A DNA stretch of 64,000 nucleotides. Origin: Thiospirochaeta perfilievii (GTDB lineage Bacteria; Spirochaetota; Spirochaetia; DSM-2461). This document shows positions 36,770 to 44,646 of the stretch, piece after piece (within the stretch, counting starts at the first letter, position 1; every line of letters starts with the position of its first letter). The stretch spans positions 1,736,001-1,800,000 of the forward strand of contig NZ_CP035807.1 of the NCBI RefSeq assembly GCF_008329945.1. Direction: 5' to 3'. Below the pieces are notes generated by a model. The model searched no databases, was not told the DNA's origin, and saw only the letters and a program-made list of their open reading frames with translations. Made by a program: the position numbers and the translations under genes.

Positions 36770-36790
36770 ACCGGCATAAATTATGCCGGT
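36770..36790 (-). terminator. Intra-operon hairpin after the binding-protein gene
   Basis: A perfect inverted repeat ACCGGCATAA-a-TTATGCCGGT (10-bp arms) lies between the binding-protein stop and the first permease start. There is only a weak T-rich tail on the minus strand. Such hairpins usually protect the upstream mRNA end or act as partial terminators, giving more binding protein than permease. Confidence 0.55.
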
Positions 36791-36797
36791 AAAAATA

Positions 36798-38147
36798 CTA
36801 TTTTTCTGATGCTAATTGAAGTGCATCTAACTCTTGTTGAATATCGTTTCCTGAAACAACATTTTGTACAACTATACCCATCTGAGTAAATACAGCAGGG
36901 TTTTGAACACCCCTAGGAGCAGCCATGTTGTAGTTTGTAGCTTCAACAATAGCGTCTACACCTTTAGATGATGCTTCATCCTGGTAAATACTCTTATTTA
37001 AAGATGCACCCATTAAAGTAGGAATAAGTCCAGCACCTGGTCTACCAGTTTGATACTCACGTCCCTCTCCAACTAACATATAGTCTAAAAGTTTCATAGC
37101 TGCATCTAATTTAGCAGGATCTTTTTCAACATTTTTATTTACAGCAATACCAACATCAATACCACCTAAAACTACAGGGTTGCCTCCTGCAAAGTTAGGA
37201 ACTGGGAATGCTCCAAATACATCGTTATCTGTAGCTCTTCCACCCCGTCTATCCGCATAAGGAGTACCCTCTGCATTTACATTTGATGGGTTAGATAACA
37301 TACCAATAGCCCAACCACCATTTATATGCATAACAGCTTTACCGTCTGCCCACATACCAATTGAGTCTTCATAAACTGCTACACCAAGAGCATCTTTTTC
37401 TATAACACCCTCATCTACTAACATTTTTAAAAGCTCCATTGCTTCTACAAATTTACTAGAGTTCCATTTTACCAGACCATTATCAGCTAACTCTGTAATA
37501 CCTGGCTCAACCATATTTGCAAATAGAGAGAAGACATCACCATTAAACCAGCTATCTTTTAACCCTATTGTTAGAGGTAATTTATCTGGAAATGTAGTTC
37601 TTAATTTACTGATAGCACTTTTTAAACTAGCTAAATCTGTTGGTACTTCAGTAATACCTGCTTCTTCAAAATAAGTTGCATTATAATATACAAACATAGT
37701 AGAAGCTGAACCTAATGGAGCCATTGAAATTTTATCACCACCAGATCTTTTTTTAGCATCTTGGACAACTGCAGGAACTAACTTAACTAATGTATCCTTT
37801 GCCGGTTCCTCTAAATCCATTAAAAAAGAGTTATATTTATTTAATAATGAACCAGGTTGAACACATAAAATATCTGGTCCTGCTCCTGAAGCAAACTCAG
37901 TTTGTAACTTTGTTTTATAGTCATCCATCTGATTTACACTGGAAATTAACTCAATATTTGGATATTTAGCCTCAAAGCCTTTCTTAATAACAGCAAAATC
38001 TTCCACTGTAGGAATAGTCCATGTCCACCAATTTAGAACAACTTTTTCACTTTTAGCTTCTGCCTCTTTGTTTCCATTTGCAAACACTGAAACTGTTAAT
38101 AGACACATAACAGATAAAATCAATGCTCTTTTTAAAATAGATCTCAT
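36798..38147 (-). CDS. Sugar ABC transporter solute-binding protein
   Basis: A 449-residue extracellular binding protein of Pfam SBP_bac_1. It has a signal peptide ending near FANGNKEAEA, where there is no lipobox Cys, so it should be free in the periplasm. Family marks are LNWWTWTIPT near the start of the mature chain, YPNIEL, EFASGAGPDIL, and the second-lobe segment AVMHINGGWAIGML. It is the first gene of the CUT1-type sugar operon. The ribosome site is AAGGAG. It follows a promoter overlapped by a LacI-type palindrome. The sugar is not determinable. Confidence 0.93.
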   Translation of the reverse strand: MRSILKRALILSVMCLLTVSVFANGNKEAEAKSEKVVLNWWTWTIPTVEDFAVIKKGFEAKYPNIELISSVNQMDDYKTKLQTEFASGAGPDILCVQPGSLLNKYNSFLMDLEEPAKDTLVKLVPAVVQDAKKRSGGDKISMAPLGSASTMFVYYNATYFEEAGITEVPTDLASLKSAISKLRTTFPDKLPLTIGLKDSWFNGDVFSLFANMVEPGITELADNGLVKWNSSKFVEAMELLKMLVDEGVIEKDALGVAVYEDSIGMWADGKAVMHINGGWAIGMLSNPSNVNAEGTPYADRRGGRATDNDVFGAFPVPNFAGGNPVVLGGIDVGIAVNKNVEKDPAKLDAAMKLLDYMLVGEGREYQTGRPGAGLIPTLMGASLNKSIYQDEASSKGVDAIVEATNYNMAAPRGVQNPAVFTQMGIVVQNVVSGNDIQQELDALQLASEK

Positions 38148-38191
38148 TTATTTCTCCTTAATTTTTTTACAGACAAATACTTTTTTCTATG

Positions 38192-38229
38192 CTGTAATAT
38201 TTCTGTAAACGTTTTAAGTAATATTACAG
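38192..38229. promoter_or_regulatory. Nested palindrome, likely LacI-family operator
   Basis: Outer arms CTGTAATATT (38192-38201) and AATATTACAG (38220-38229) are perfect 10-bp inverted repeats. Exactly centred between them is TGTAAACGTTTTAA (38204-38217), close to the LacI-family consensus with a central CG. In all, 16 of 19 base pairs match about one centre. The site overlaps the -10 box of the sugar operon. Confidence 0.7.
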
Positions 38230-38250
38230 TCGGAATTTAAAATCTGTCAA
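38221..38250 (-). promoter_or_regulatory. Promoter of the sugar transport operon
   Basis: On the minus strand TTGACA (complement of 38245-38250) is followed after 18 bp by TAATAT (complement of 38221-38226). The -35 is a perfect match. The weak -10 lies inside the outer arm of the operator palindrome, so repressor binding would block polymerase. Confidence 0.6.
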
Positions 38251-38275
38251 CTTATAAAAATTATGAAGTTAGAGA

Positions 38276-38935
38276 TTAGTCTAAAATCAATTTTCTAAAT
38301 TCGGATAACTCTTTAAAGTAGTAGTGGCAATTCTCTTTCATGTAATCAACAATTTCTGGAATCTGATGCCCCCACCCAGCTCCTGCCACATGAACACCTG
38401 TACTTTGCCCCATAATTACCGCAGGTTTAAGGTCATCGATGATAAGACACTCTTCACTTTTAAGATCAAACTCTTTTAAAATTTCCTCAACAGGAAAGGG
38501 GGCAGGTTTTCTTTTACTCTCATCAATATCCCATCCAAAGATCATCTCTGGAATATCACCAGCTCCAGCCCTTTCATAATCCCGTTTAATAATATCCTTA
38601 TTAGAGTGGGAAACAACAGCAATACGACCACCCTTCTTTTTAAAATCTCTAATAATATCTAAAAAACCAGGATAGAATTCCGGGTGTCGAGTCTCTACAT
38701 AGTCCTGCCAGATTTTATACTCTTCCATTATCTCTTCCTGGGAGAAACCTAATTCACCCTTCATATACTCCATTATACCTGGGTGAAAATTCTTCAAAAA
38801 CCACTCATCTAAGGATATAACCTTTTGTCCCGGTCTTAAAACCTCCATTGTCTCCAAATGGGCAGGATAGTGAATATCCGCAGTACTATGAACCGCTGTA
38901 TCATCATGATCTAAAATTAAACATTTATACTTCAT
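38276..38935 (-). CDS. HAD-superfamily hydrolase
   Basis: A 219-residue phosphatase-like protein. The motif I nucleophile pair is in LDHDDTAV (Asp9 and Asp11), motif II Ser in VVSHSN, and motif III/IV in KRKPAPFP and CLIIDDLKPA. It has a helical cap (about 25-85). Substrate is unknown; sugar phosphates or nucleotides are usual. I use the ATG at 38935, preceded by GGAAAAAGAG, rather than the in-frame TTG at 38953. It overlaps the end of the TPR gene by 11 bp and is thus in an operon with it and sixA. Confidence 0.85.
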   Translation of the reverse strand: MKYKCLILDHDDTAVHSTADIHYPAHLETMEVLRPGQKVISLDEWFLKNFHPGIMEYMKGELGFSQEEIMEEYKIWQDYVETRHPEFYPGFLDIIRDFKKKGGRIAVVSHSNKDIIKRDYERAGAGDIPEMIFGWDIDESKRKPAPFPVEEILKEFDLKSEECLIIDDLKPAVIMGQSTGVHVAGAGWGHQIPEIVDYMKENCHYYFKELSEFRKLILD

Positions 38936-39437
38936 CTCTTTTTCCAATATCAATAAATTTTTTGTAAGCTTTTTTAGCTTCTCTATTTAATCCTAACTCT
39001 TTTAGGGTATCGCTTAAATTATACCAAGCATCATCATTATTTTCATCTAACTCAACAGAGAGCTTAAAATGGGCCCTGGCACTGTTAAAATCTCCACTTA
39101 GAAAATAACACACTCCTAGGCTGTTTTCGCTATCTGAAGAACCAAACTCTTTAGTTGCTCTTAAAAGAGTCTCTTTCGCTAAGTCTAGCTCGCCCCTATT
39201 AATATAACAGTTTCCAAGTTGGTTTAAATTCTCATCATTAGGGTCTATCTCTACAGATTTAATAAGTAGAGGTATAGCATTTTTATAATAACCCTTTTTT
39301 ATATAGACCAGGGCTAAATTATAATTAACTATAGGGTCATTAGGGTTTTGATTTAAAAGATTTAAAAATAACTCTATAGAACTATCTAACCTACCCTCTT
39401 GAGATAGCCTTATAGCCCTATTATTTGCTTCAGACAC
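38925..39437 (-). CDS. TPR-repeat protein
   Basis: A 170-residue soluble protein made of about four to five tetratricopeptide repeats (e.g. NPNDPIVNYNLALVYIKKGYYKNAI and DPNDENLNQLGNCYINRGELDLAKETL). Such proteins are scaffolds for protein-protein contact. There is no signal peptide. It overlaps sixA upstream (8 bp) and the HAD gene downstream (11 bp), so the three genes are tightly coupled, but no joint pathway is apparent. Confidence 0.85.
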   Translation of the reverse strand: MSEANNRAIRLSQEGRLDSSIELFLNLLNQNPNDPIVNYNLALVYIKKGYYKNAIPLLIKSVEIDPNDENLNQLGNCYINRGELDLAKETLLRATKEFGSSDSENSLGVCYFLSGDFNSARAHFKLSVELDENNDDAWYNLSDTLKELGLNREAKKAYKKFIDIGKRDEV

Positions 39438-39879
39438 TCATATCTTCCACCGGAATAAACTGTAATAATTTATTACTCTCTAAATCAATTTCAGCAAAGC
39501 TACAGTTACCCATAACCTTATTCTGCCCAGTAAGGTCGTATATTAAATTAGATAGCTGGGGATTGTGTCCAACAACAAGAACTGAATCCTCTTTATACTC
39601 ATTAATTTCAACCATCAGATCATCAACAGAAGCATTAGGGGCAACATCCATGCTAATAAATTCCCGAAGGGCACAACTTCCCCCTTCCCTATTAACAATT
39701 GTAAGAGTCTCTTTTGCCCTTACATATGTGGATAACAAGACCACAGAAGGATGAATATTCTTTAAATAACGACCAGCAACTTTAGACTGGGCCATTCCCT
39801 CTTCTGTTAACACACGACTTCGATCACCATTGCTTGAAAATATTTCAGCATCTCCATGTCGTAATAAATAGAGTTTCAT
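39430..39879 (-). CDS. sixA: SixA-type phosphohistidine phosphatase
   Basis: A 149-residue histidine phosphatase (branch 1) of SixA length. The catalytic RHG motif is at 7-9 (LLRHGDAE). The second Arg is in TYVRAKETL and the second His in VVGHNPQLSNLIY. In enterobacteria SixA removes phosphate from His on phosphocarrier or HPt proteins. A protein with an HPr-like domain is encoded about 7 kb away (46389-47879), and two hybrid kinases in the window need HPt partners; either could be a target, but that is inference. Confidence 0.88.
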   Translation of the reverse strand: MKLYLLRHGDAEIFSSNGDRSRVLTEEGMAQSKVAGRYLKNIHPSVVLLSTYVRAKETLTIVNREGGSCALREFISMDVAPNASVDDLMVEINEYKEDSVLVVGHNPQLSNLIYDLTGQNKVMGNCSFAEIDLESNKLLQFIPVEDMSV

Positions 39880-39905
39880 AATTAGATTATATTGGTATTA
39901 ATAAA

Positions 39906-39933
39906 AAAAAGCCACTTTAGAAAGTGACTTTTT
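39906..39933 (-). terminator. Intrinsic terminator of ychJ
   Basis: On the minus strand AAAAAGtCACTTT-ct-AAAGTGgCTTTTTTTT forms a stem with one mismatch followed by eight T. It lies just downstream of ychJ and 25 bp before sixA, so sixA expression depends on read-through or a promoter overlapping the terminator. Confidence 0.75.
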
Positions 39934-39945
39934 ACATTAGATTTT

Positions 39946-40428
39946 TCATCCACAGCATTTTTTGTATTTTTTTCCACTTCCACAAGGACAAGGATCATTA
40001 CGTCCAACTTTTTCACCCTCTCGTACTATCGGTTTATTTACAATTTTACTATCTTCAAAATACCAAGAACCTCTTTTTTTAACAAATGAAGCTTCTTCAT
40101 GGTGGGTATGTTTTACCCCATTTTGCTTATAATATGCTTTAAATTCTACAAGTCCTTCTTTATCATCTTCAGAACCTTTTTCGACTCTTATAACGTCTAA
40201 TCCAAGCCACTGAGAACTCTCTGCCCAACTCTTTGTCTCATCCTTAGAAATTTGATCCCTAGTTTTTGAGTCATGACTCTTCATGATAAAATCAACTTCT
40301 ACCTGGGTATAGGCTGTGTAACGCGCCCTCATTAAAGATTCTGCAGTTGGTGCTTTAACAGCACCTGAGATATAAGGTTTACAACAAACATCTAACTCTT
40401 TTCCACTTCCACATGGACAACTACTCAT
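39946..40428 (-). CDS. ychJ: YchJ-family protein with SEC-C metal-binding motifs
   Basis: A 160-residue protein with SEC-C zinc motifs at both ends: [13 protein letters not shown] at 4-16 and [13 protein letters not shown] near the C-terminus. Between them is the YchJ (UPF0225) domain, an NTF2-like fold with [19 protein letters not shown] and [11 protein letters not shown]. Function is not established for the family. Monocistronic, with its own terminator. Confidence 0.92.
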   Translation of the reverse strand: MSSCPCGSGKELDVCCKPYISGAVKAPTAESLMRARYTAYTQVEVDFIMKSHDSKTRDQISKDETKSWAESSQWLGLDVIRVEKGSEDDKEGLVEFKAYYKQNGVKHTHHEEASFVKKRGSWYFEDSKIVNKPIVREGEKVGRNDPCPCGSGKKYKKCCG

Positions 40429-40514
40429 GATATACTCCTTAAAATCTATAAGTTAGTGTCTTACTATAAACAAATACTATTGCAATTACCATAAGTTCGG
40501 AGTAGATTCCTTTA

Positions 40515-41708
40515 ATGAAATCAAAAAAATTACACCTGTCTTTATTAATCTTTTTTCAGCTAAGTGCTGTTGGATCCTACGTTCCTATTTTAAGTATGTA
40601 TTTAAAAGAGTATTTAAACTTCTCAGGCATGCAAGTTGGAGTAATCCTTTCAATGGCTTCCATACCAAGTATCGTTGTTCCTTTTTTTAGTGCCTGGATT
40701 GTAGATAGAGTAATAACTTCAAGACGTTTTTTAGCCCTTTGTCACATTGGAGCGGCCGCTTTAATAACAGTAATGTCTTTTGGTACTAACTATATAACAA
40801 TACTAATCGCATATTTTACCTATACTATTCTACTTGTACCAACATACGCCCTAGTTAACGCTTTAATATTTCACAATATGGAGGATAGAAACTCATTTGG
40901 AACCATTAGAGTTTGGGGAACAATTGGATGGGTGACATCAAGCTGGTTAGTTAGTTTTATAATCAAAATATTTAATATTGATGGGTACAAACCATTTATA
41001 CTCCAACTCTCTGCTGTCTTTTCTCTAATAGTAGTAGTATTAACGTTAAAACTTCCTAAGCTTAAACTAGATAGGGATAAAAAAGTATCACTTCTCCCTA
41101 AAGAAGCCATAGATGTAATAAAAAAACCTGAGGTTATACTTATCTATATATTAGTTTTTATTAGTTCAACAGCAGATAAGTTTTTAGGCTATGGGATGCC
41201 TATGTTTTTAAGCTATAACGGTACCGAGGAGAGTAACATTATTTTACTACTATCCCTTGGTCAGGCACCTGAAATATTAATGTTATTTACCCTTGTTTTT
41301 ATTATTAAAAAGTTAGGATTTAAAAACATATTTATCTTAGCTCTAATCCTACAGGCAACTAGATATATTATCTTTTATATAAACGGCCCTACACCACTAA
41401 CTGTTTTTGGAATAATAATTCATGGATTCATCTTTGCATTCTTTTATACAGGGTCAACTATCTACCTAGACAGCTTATCCGACATATCCTCTAGGGGTGG
41501 TATTCATCAAATTTTCACTATGGTTCAAGTAGGACTTGCAGGACTTTGTGGGAATTTTTTTGCAGGATATGTGGCGGAAAATTTCACCAAAAATGGAGAT
41601 ATAGATTTTAAAGTTTTTTGGATGGTTCCATCCCTTATGTCCCTAGTTACCCTATTAACCCTAGCTATTGCCATGAAGAGACTGAACAATAGATCTAAGG
41701 TCAACTAA
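40515..41708 (+). CDS. MFS transporter (nucleoside/MFS_1-like)
   Basis: A 397-residue carrier with twelve predicted helices. The pattern is that of the MFS_1_like/nucleoside:H+ symporter group, with SMYLKEYLNFSGMQVG in the first periplasmic loop, NSFGTIRVWGTIGW around helix 5, and HGFIFAFFYTGSTIYLDSL in the second half. Related proteins transport nucleosides or sugars; the substrate is unknown. The last 48 bp overlap the 3' end of the convergent decarboxylase gene, an unusually long overlap, though both C-termini look natural. Confidence 0.85.
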   Translation: MKSKKLHLSLLIFFQLSAVGSYVPILSMYLKEYLNFSGMQVGVILSMASIPSIVVPFFSAWIVDRVITSRRFLALCHIGAAALITVMSFGTNYITILIAYFTYTILLVPTYALVNALIFHNMEDRNSFGTIRVWGTIGWVTSSWLVSFIIKIFNIDGYKPFILQLSAVFSLIVVVLTLKLPKLKLDRDKKVSLLPKEAIDVIKKPEVILIYILVFISSTADKFLGYGMPMFLSYNGTEESNIILLLSLGQAPEILMLFTLVFIIKKLGFKNIFILALILQATRYIIFYINGPTPLTVFGIIIHGFIFAFFYTGSTIYLDSLSDISSRGGIHQIFTMVQVGLAGLCGNFFAGYVAENFTKNGDIDFKVFWMVPSLMSLVTLLTLAIAMKRLNNRSKVN

Positions 41709-42794
41709 AAACTTTTTAAGGGATCTTTTAGTTACGTGGGGCATAAATGTTATTCTAATATAATCTGGCCATTCAGAAACAGCCCAGCCCCTCTCCCTTA
41801 TTTTAAACAAAATCTCTTTTATATCTAGACCTTTAGAGGCACAGAGTCCAACTATATTACTCTCCGGCTGAACTTTTACTCCTAAACCATCAATCTTCTT
41901 AATCTCATCTATAAACCAGTAGGTTAACTTCATACTCCTATCAATATTTTTTTTATACCCCTTGTAACCAAGGTAGTTGTAAACCATCCAAGATGCGGCA
42001 ATAGAAGCACCGCTTCTTGTGCCTAATACTGATCTATTTTTTGCTCTTCCCCCACTTAAATAAGTTACGTCTATGTTTATTGACTCTGCGATCTCTCTAT
42101 TTCTATAAATTATACATCCAGACTGTATTACAGCCCGTCCCATCTTATGGGGATCAACAGTAATTGACATAACACCATCTAAGGAGAAATCAAACTTAGG
42201 GGAGTTATCAATAAATGGAAAAACAAAGCCTCCAAATGCAGCATCCACATGGAGATATAAATTATTTTTAACTGCAATTTTTGATAGTTCTTCTATAGGA
42301 TCACATACACCAAGACCTGTAGTACCTGCTATCCCAACTATTGCCAAACTTTTATCTGTTATGGCTTTTTCAACAAGATCTACCCGTATTTTATAATCAT
42401 TACCTACTGGAATTTTTATTAGCTGTAAACCTAATAGATCTGCAGCCTTATCAAAGGAAAAGTGACAGGTTTCAGATATAATAACCTCTCTTTTCCCCTT
42501 TTCTGATCTATTTCTTGCACTCCATAGGGCTAATATGTTTGCCTCAGATCCACCAGAAACTACACTTCCAACAGCGCTGTCATTGGATAACAACCTACCA
42601 AGACTTGCTATATACTCTGTTTCTAACTGGATTAATTTAGGGAATAATCCAGGGTCACCTACATTTGTAGATAAAAACCTCTTATATGTTTTTACTGCCA
42701 TTTTATGAGGTTCTGTACACATAGATCCAAGGATTGTATGACCCTTAAAGTCATGATCTCCAGACAATCTTTTTTTAAGTCTTGATATGTTCAT
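41661..42794 (-). CDS. MfnA-like tyrosine/aspartate decarboxylase (archaeal-type PLP enzyme)
   Basis: A 377-residue group II PLP decarboxylase. The stacking His111 (ETCHFSF), Asp184 (LHVDAAFGGF) and the PLP-binding Lys217 (VDPHKMGR) are all visible. Length and block order (GDPGLFPKLIQLETEYI, VVSGGSEANILAL, TVDPHKMGRAVIQSGCIIYR) match MfnA, the archaeal L-tyrosine/L-aspartate decarboxylase, better than the longer bacterial Gad or Ddc. It could make beta-alanine for CoA, as in archaea, or tyramine. An archaeal origin is suspected. It diverges from the queuosine glycosyltransferase gene by 24 bp. Confidence 0.82.
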   Translation of the reverse strand: MNISRLKKRLSGDHDFKGHTILGSMCTEPHKMAVKTYKRFLSTNVGDPGLFPKLIQLETEYIASLGRLLSNDSAVGSVVSGGSEANILALWSARNRSEKGKREVIISETCHFSFDKAADLLGLQLIKIPVGNDYKIRVDLVEKAITDKSLAIVGIAGTTGLGVCDPIEELSKIAVKNNLYLHVDAAFGGFVFPFIDNSPKFDFSLDGVMSITVDPHKMGRAVIQSGCIIYRNREIAESINIDVTYLSGGRAKNRSVLGTRSGASIAASWMVYNYLGYKGYKKNIDRSMKLTYWFIDEIKKIDGLGVKVQPESNIVGLCASKGLDIKEILFKIRERGWAVSEWPDYIRITFMPHVTKRSLKKFLVDLRSIVQSLHGNS

Positions 42795-42818
42795 ACTATC
42801 TGAAATAATATCAATAAT

Positions 42819-43874
42819 ATGAATATACTTCTACTATCTGCATACAATACTCACAGTCATAATTACTGGTGTAATACCCTAATTAATAAACTTCCCCAAT
42901 ACTCCTGGACTTTTTTGACCCTTCCTCCAAGAAAATTTTCATGGAGAATTAGGGGGAATGCCCTTAGTTGGATGGGAATTGAGTCTGAAAAACTATTAAA
43001 AAAATATGATACTATCCTTGCAACTTCTATGGTTGACTTAGCATCACTTATTGGTCTTTTCCCAAATCTAGGAGATGCAAACAAGGTATTATACTTTCAT
43101 GAGAACCAGTTCGAATATCCCCTATCCCAAAATAAGAATAACTCAAACGTAGAGTCTATGATGGTTAACCTATATGGTGCCTTAGCAGCGGATAAAGTAG
43201 TTTTCAATAGCCAGTATAACAGTGATACATTTCTAAGAGGAGCTAAAAAGCTTCTTAAAAGCATAAATGACTATAGTCCAACAAGCTTAGTAGATAAAAT
43301 AGAAAGAAAAAGCTCTATAATCCCTGTTCCCATAAGCAATAAGGCTAAGTTCGGAAAAAAAATTAAAAACTCAATTATATGGAACCATAGATGGGAGTAT
43401 GATAAAAACCCAGAAGATTTTTATAAAGCACTAAAAATATTAAAACAAAAGGAAGTAGATTTTAGACTAATAATGATGGGTATAGAGTTTAAAAACTCTC
43501 CAGATGTATTTAAAAAGATAAAAACAGAGTTTTCAAACAGTATCCTCTGCTGGGGACAGCAATCAAAGGAGGAGTATTTAAACTGGTTAAAAAAGGGTGA
43601 AGTTATAATATCTACAGCTATCCATGAATTCCAAGGCCTTGCAGTTATGGAGGGAGTACAACATGGAGCCATCCCTGTAGTTCCCAATAGACTAAGTTAC
43701 CCTAGCTGGTTTGATAAAGAGTACCTCTATGAAAACAGTGCTGGGGAGTTAGCTAAAGGAATAATAAAACAATTTACAGAAAAATCTGATCTACCTAATT
43801 TAGACTCTCTTACATGGAGAATATTAGAGGAAAATTATATTGAACTTTTACAAAAATCCACAACATCTTTATAA
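42819..43874 (+). CDS. tRNA-queuosine alpha-mannosyltransferase-like glycosyltransferase (DUF3524)
   Basis: A 351-residue protein. Residues 1-165 match DUF3524, the N-terminal domain of the animal QTMAN/GTDC1 enzyme: [32 protein letters not shown] and [14 protein letters not shown] are hallmark blocks. The second half is a GT4-type glycosyltransferase fold with [28 protein letters not shown] and the [21 protein letters not shown] donor-binding segment. In animals the enzyme attaches mannose to queuosine-34 of tRNA-Asp. The bacterial homologue presumably modifies queuosine tRNA too, but its sugar is unknown. The last 40 bp overlap the convergent hisA gene. Confidence 0.88.
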   Translation: MNILLLSAYNTHSHNYWCNTLINKLPQYSWTFLTLPPRKFSWRIRGNALSWMGIESEKLLKKYDTILATSMVDLASLIGLFPNLGDANKVLYFHENQFEYPLSQNKNNSNVESMMVNLYGALAADKVVFNSQYNSDTFLRGAKKLLKSINDYSPTSLVDKIERKSSIIPVPISNKAKFGKKIKNSIIWNHRWEYDKNPEDFYKALKILKQKEVDFRLIMMGIEFKNSPDVFKKIKTEFSNSILCWGQQSKEEYLNWLKKGEVIISTAIHEFQGLAVMEGVQHGAIPVVPNRLSYPSWFDKEYLYENSAGELAKGIIKQFTEKSDLPNLDSLTWRILEENYIELLQKSTTSL

Positions 43875-44596
43875 GGAAGTTTTCCACCAAAGATATCTAG
43901 GGCTGAGCCGACAGTAACATTCACTCTATTTTGTCCTAACTCCTTAATATTTTTTAAATCTCCAAGATTAGAAATCCCACCAGCATATGTTACTTTTACA
44001 GGAGAGAAGTCTCCAAGAATTTTTACAAGATTCAAATCTGGTCCCATCATTTTCCCTTCTACAGAAGCTGCATGAATCAACAACTCATCACAATATCCAC
44101 CAAGAAGCTTTAAACTCTCCTTATCTATCTTAACATCTGTAATATTCTGCCATCTATCTGTAACAATAAAATACTCACCATTAATCTCTTTACAACTTAA
44201 ATCCAAAACTAAATGCTCTTTTCCAACAATATTTACAAGTTTATTTAAATTTTCAAAGTTTATAACTCCATCCTTAAAAACAAAGGATGTGACAATTACA
44301 TGACTAGCCCCAGCTTCTAGGTATTTTTTAGCGTTATCAGAGTTAATACCACCACCGACTTGCAATCCCCCAGGCCAAGCTTTTAAAGCATCTAGAGCAG
44401 CCTTATCATTATTAGAACCAAGCTTTATTATATGCCCACCCTTTAGGTTATCTTTTTTATATAGTTTAGAATAGAAATCTGATGTCTGTTTACTTTCAAA
44501 ATTTACAGATAGGTCAGAGCTAAAATCTGATAGAGTGCTACCAACTATCTGCTTAACCTTGCCTTCATGAATATCAATACACGGCCGAAATTCCAT
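43835..44596 (-). CDS. hisA: Eukaryotic-type HisA (ProFAR isomerase)
   Basis: A 253-residue TIM-barrel isomerase that performs the fourth step of histidine synthesis. It matches the yeast His6-like type and not the usual bacterial His[20 protein letters not shown] at the start, [62 protein letters not shown] and [14 protein letters not shown]. The catalytic Asp pair is in CIDIH and the second-half equivalent. The start codon and ribosome site (AAGGGGG) lie within a 15-bp perfect hairpin (44595-44637). The convergent neighbour overlaps by 40 bp. Confidence 0.92.
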   Translation of the reverse strand: MEFRPCIDIHEGKVKQIVGSTLSDFSSDLSVNFESKQTSDFYSKLYKKDNLKGGHIIKLGSNNDKAALDALKAWPGGLQVGGGINSDNAKKYLEAGASHVIVTSFVFKDGVINFENLNKLVNIVGKEHLVLDLSCKEINGEYFIVTDRWQNITDVKIDKESLKLLGGYCDELLIHAASVEGKMMGPDLNLVKILGDFSPVKVTYAGGISNLGDLKNIKELGQNRVNVTVGSALDIFGGKLPYKDVVDFCKSSI

Positions 44597-44637
44597 TAAT
44601 CCCCCTTGGAGTGTTAATTATACCAAGGGGGATTAAT
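44595..44637 (-). promoter_or_regulatory. Strong hairpin occluding the hisA ribosome site and start codon
   Basis: Perfect 15-bp arms ATTAATCCCCCTTGG (44595-44609) and CCAAGGGGGATTAAT (44623-44637) are separated by 13 nt. On the minus-strand RNA the downstream arm contains the AAGGGGG ribosome site and two bases of the AUG at 44596. There is no U-run, so terminator activity for the upstream 5'-nucleotidase gene is unlikely to be its main role. Confidence 0.7.
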
Positions 44638-44646
44638 ATCTACAAT

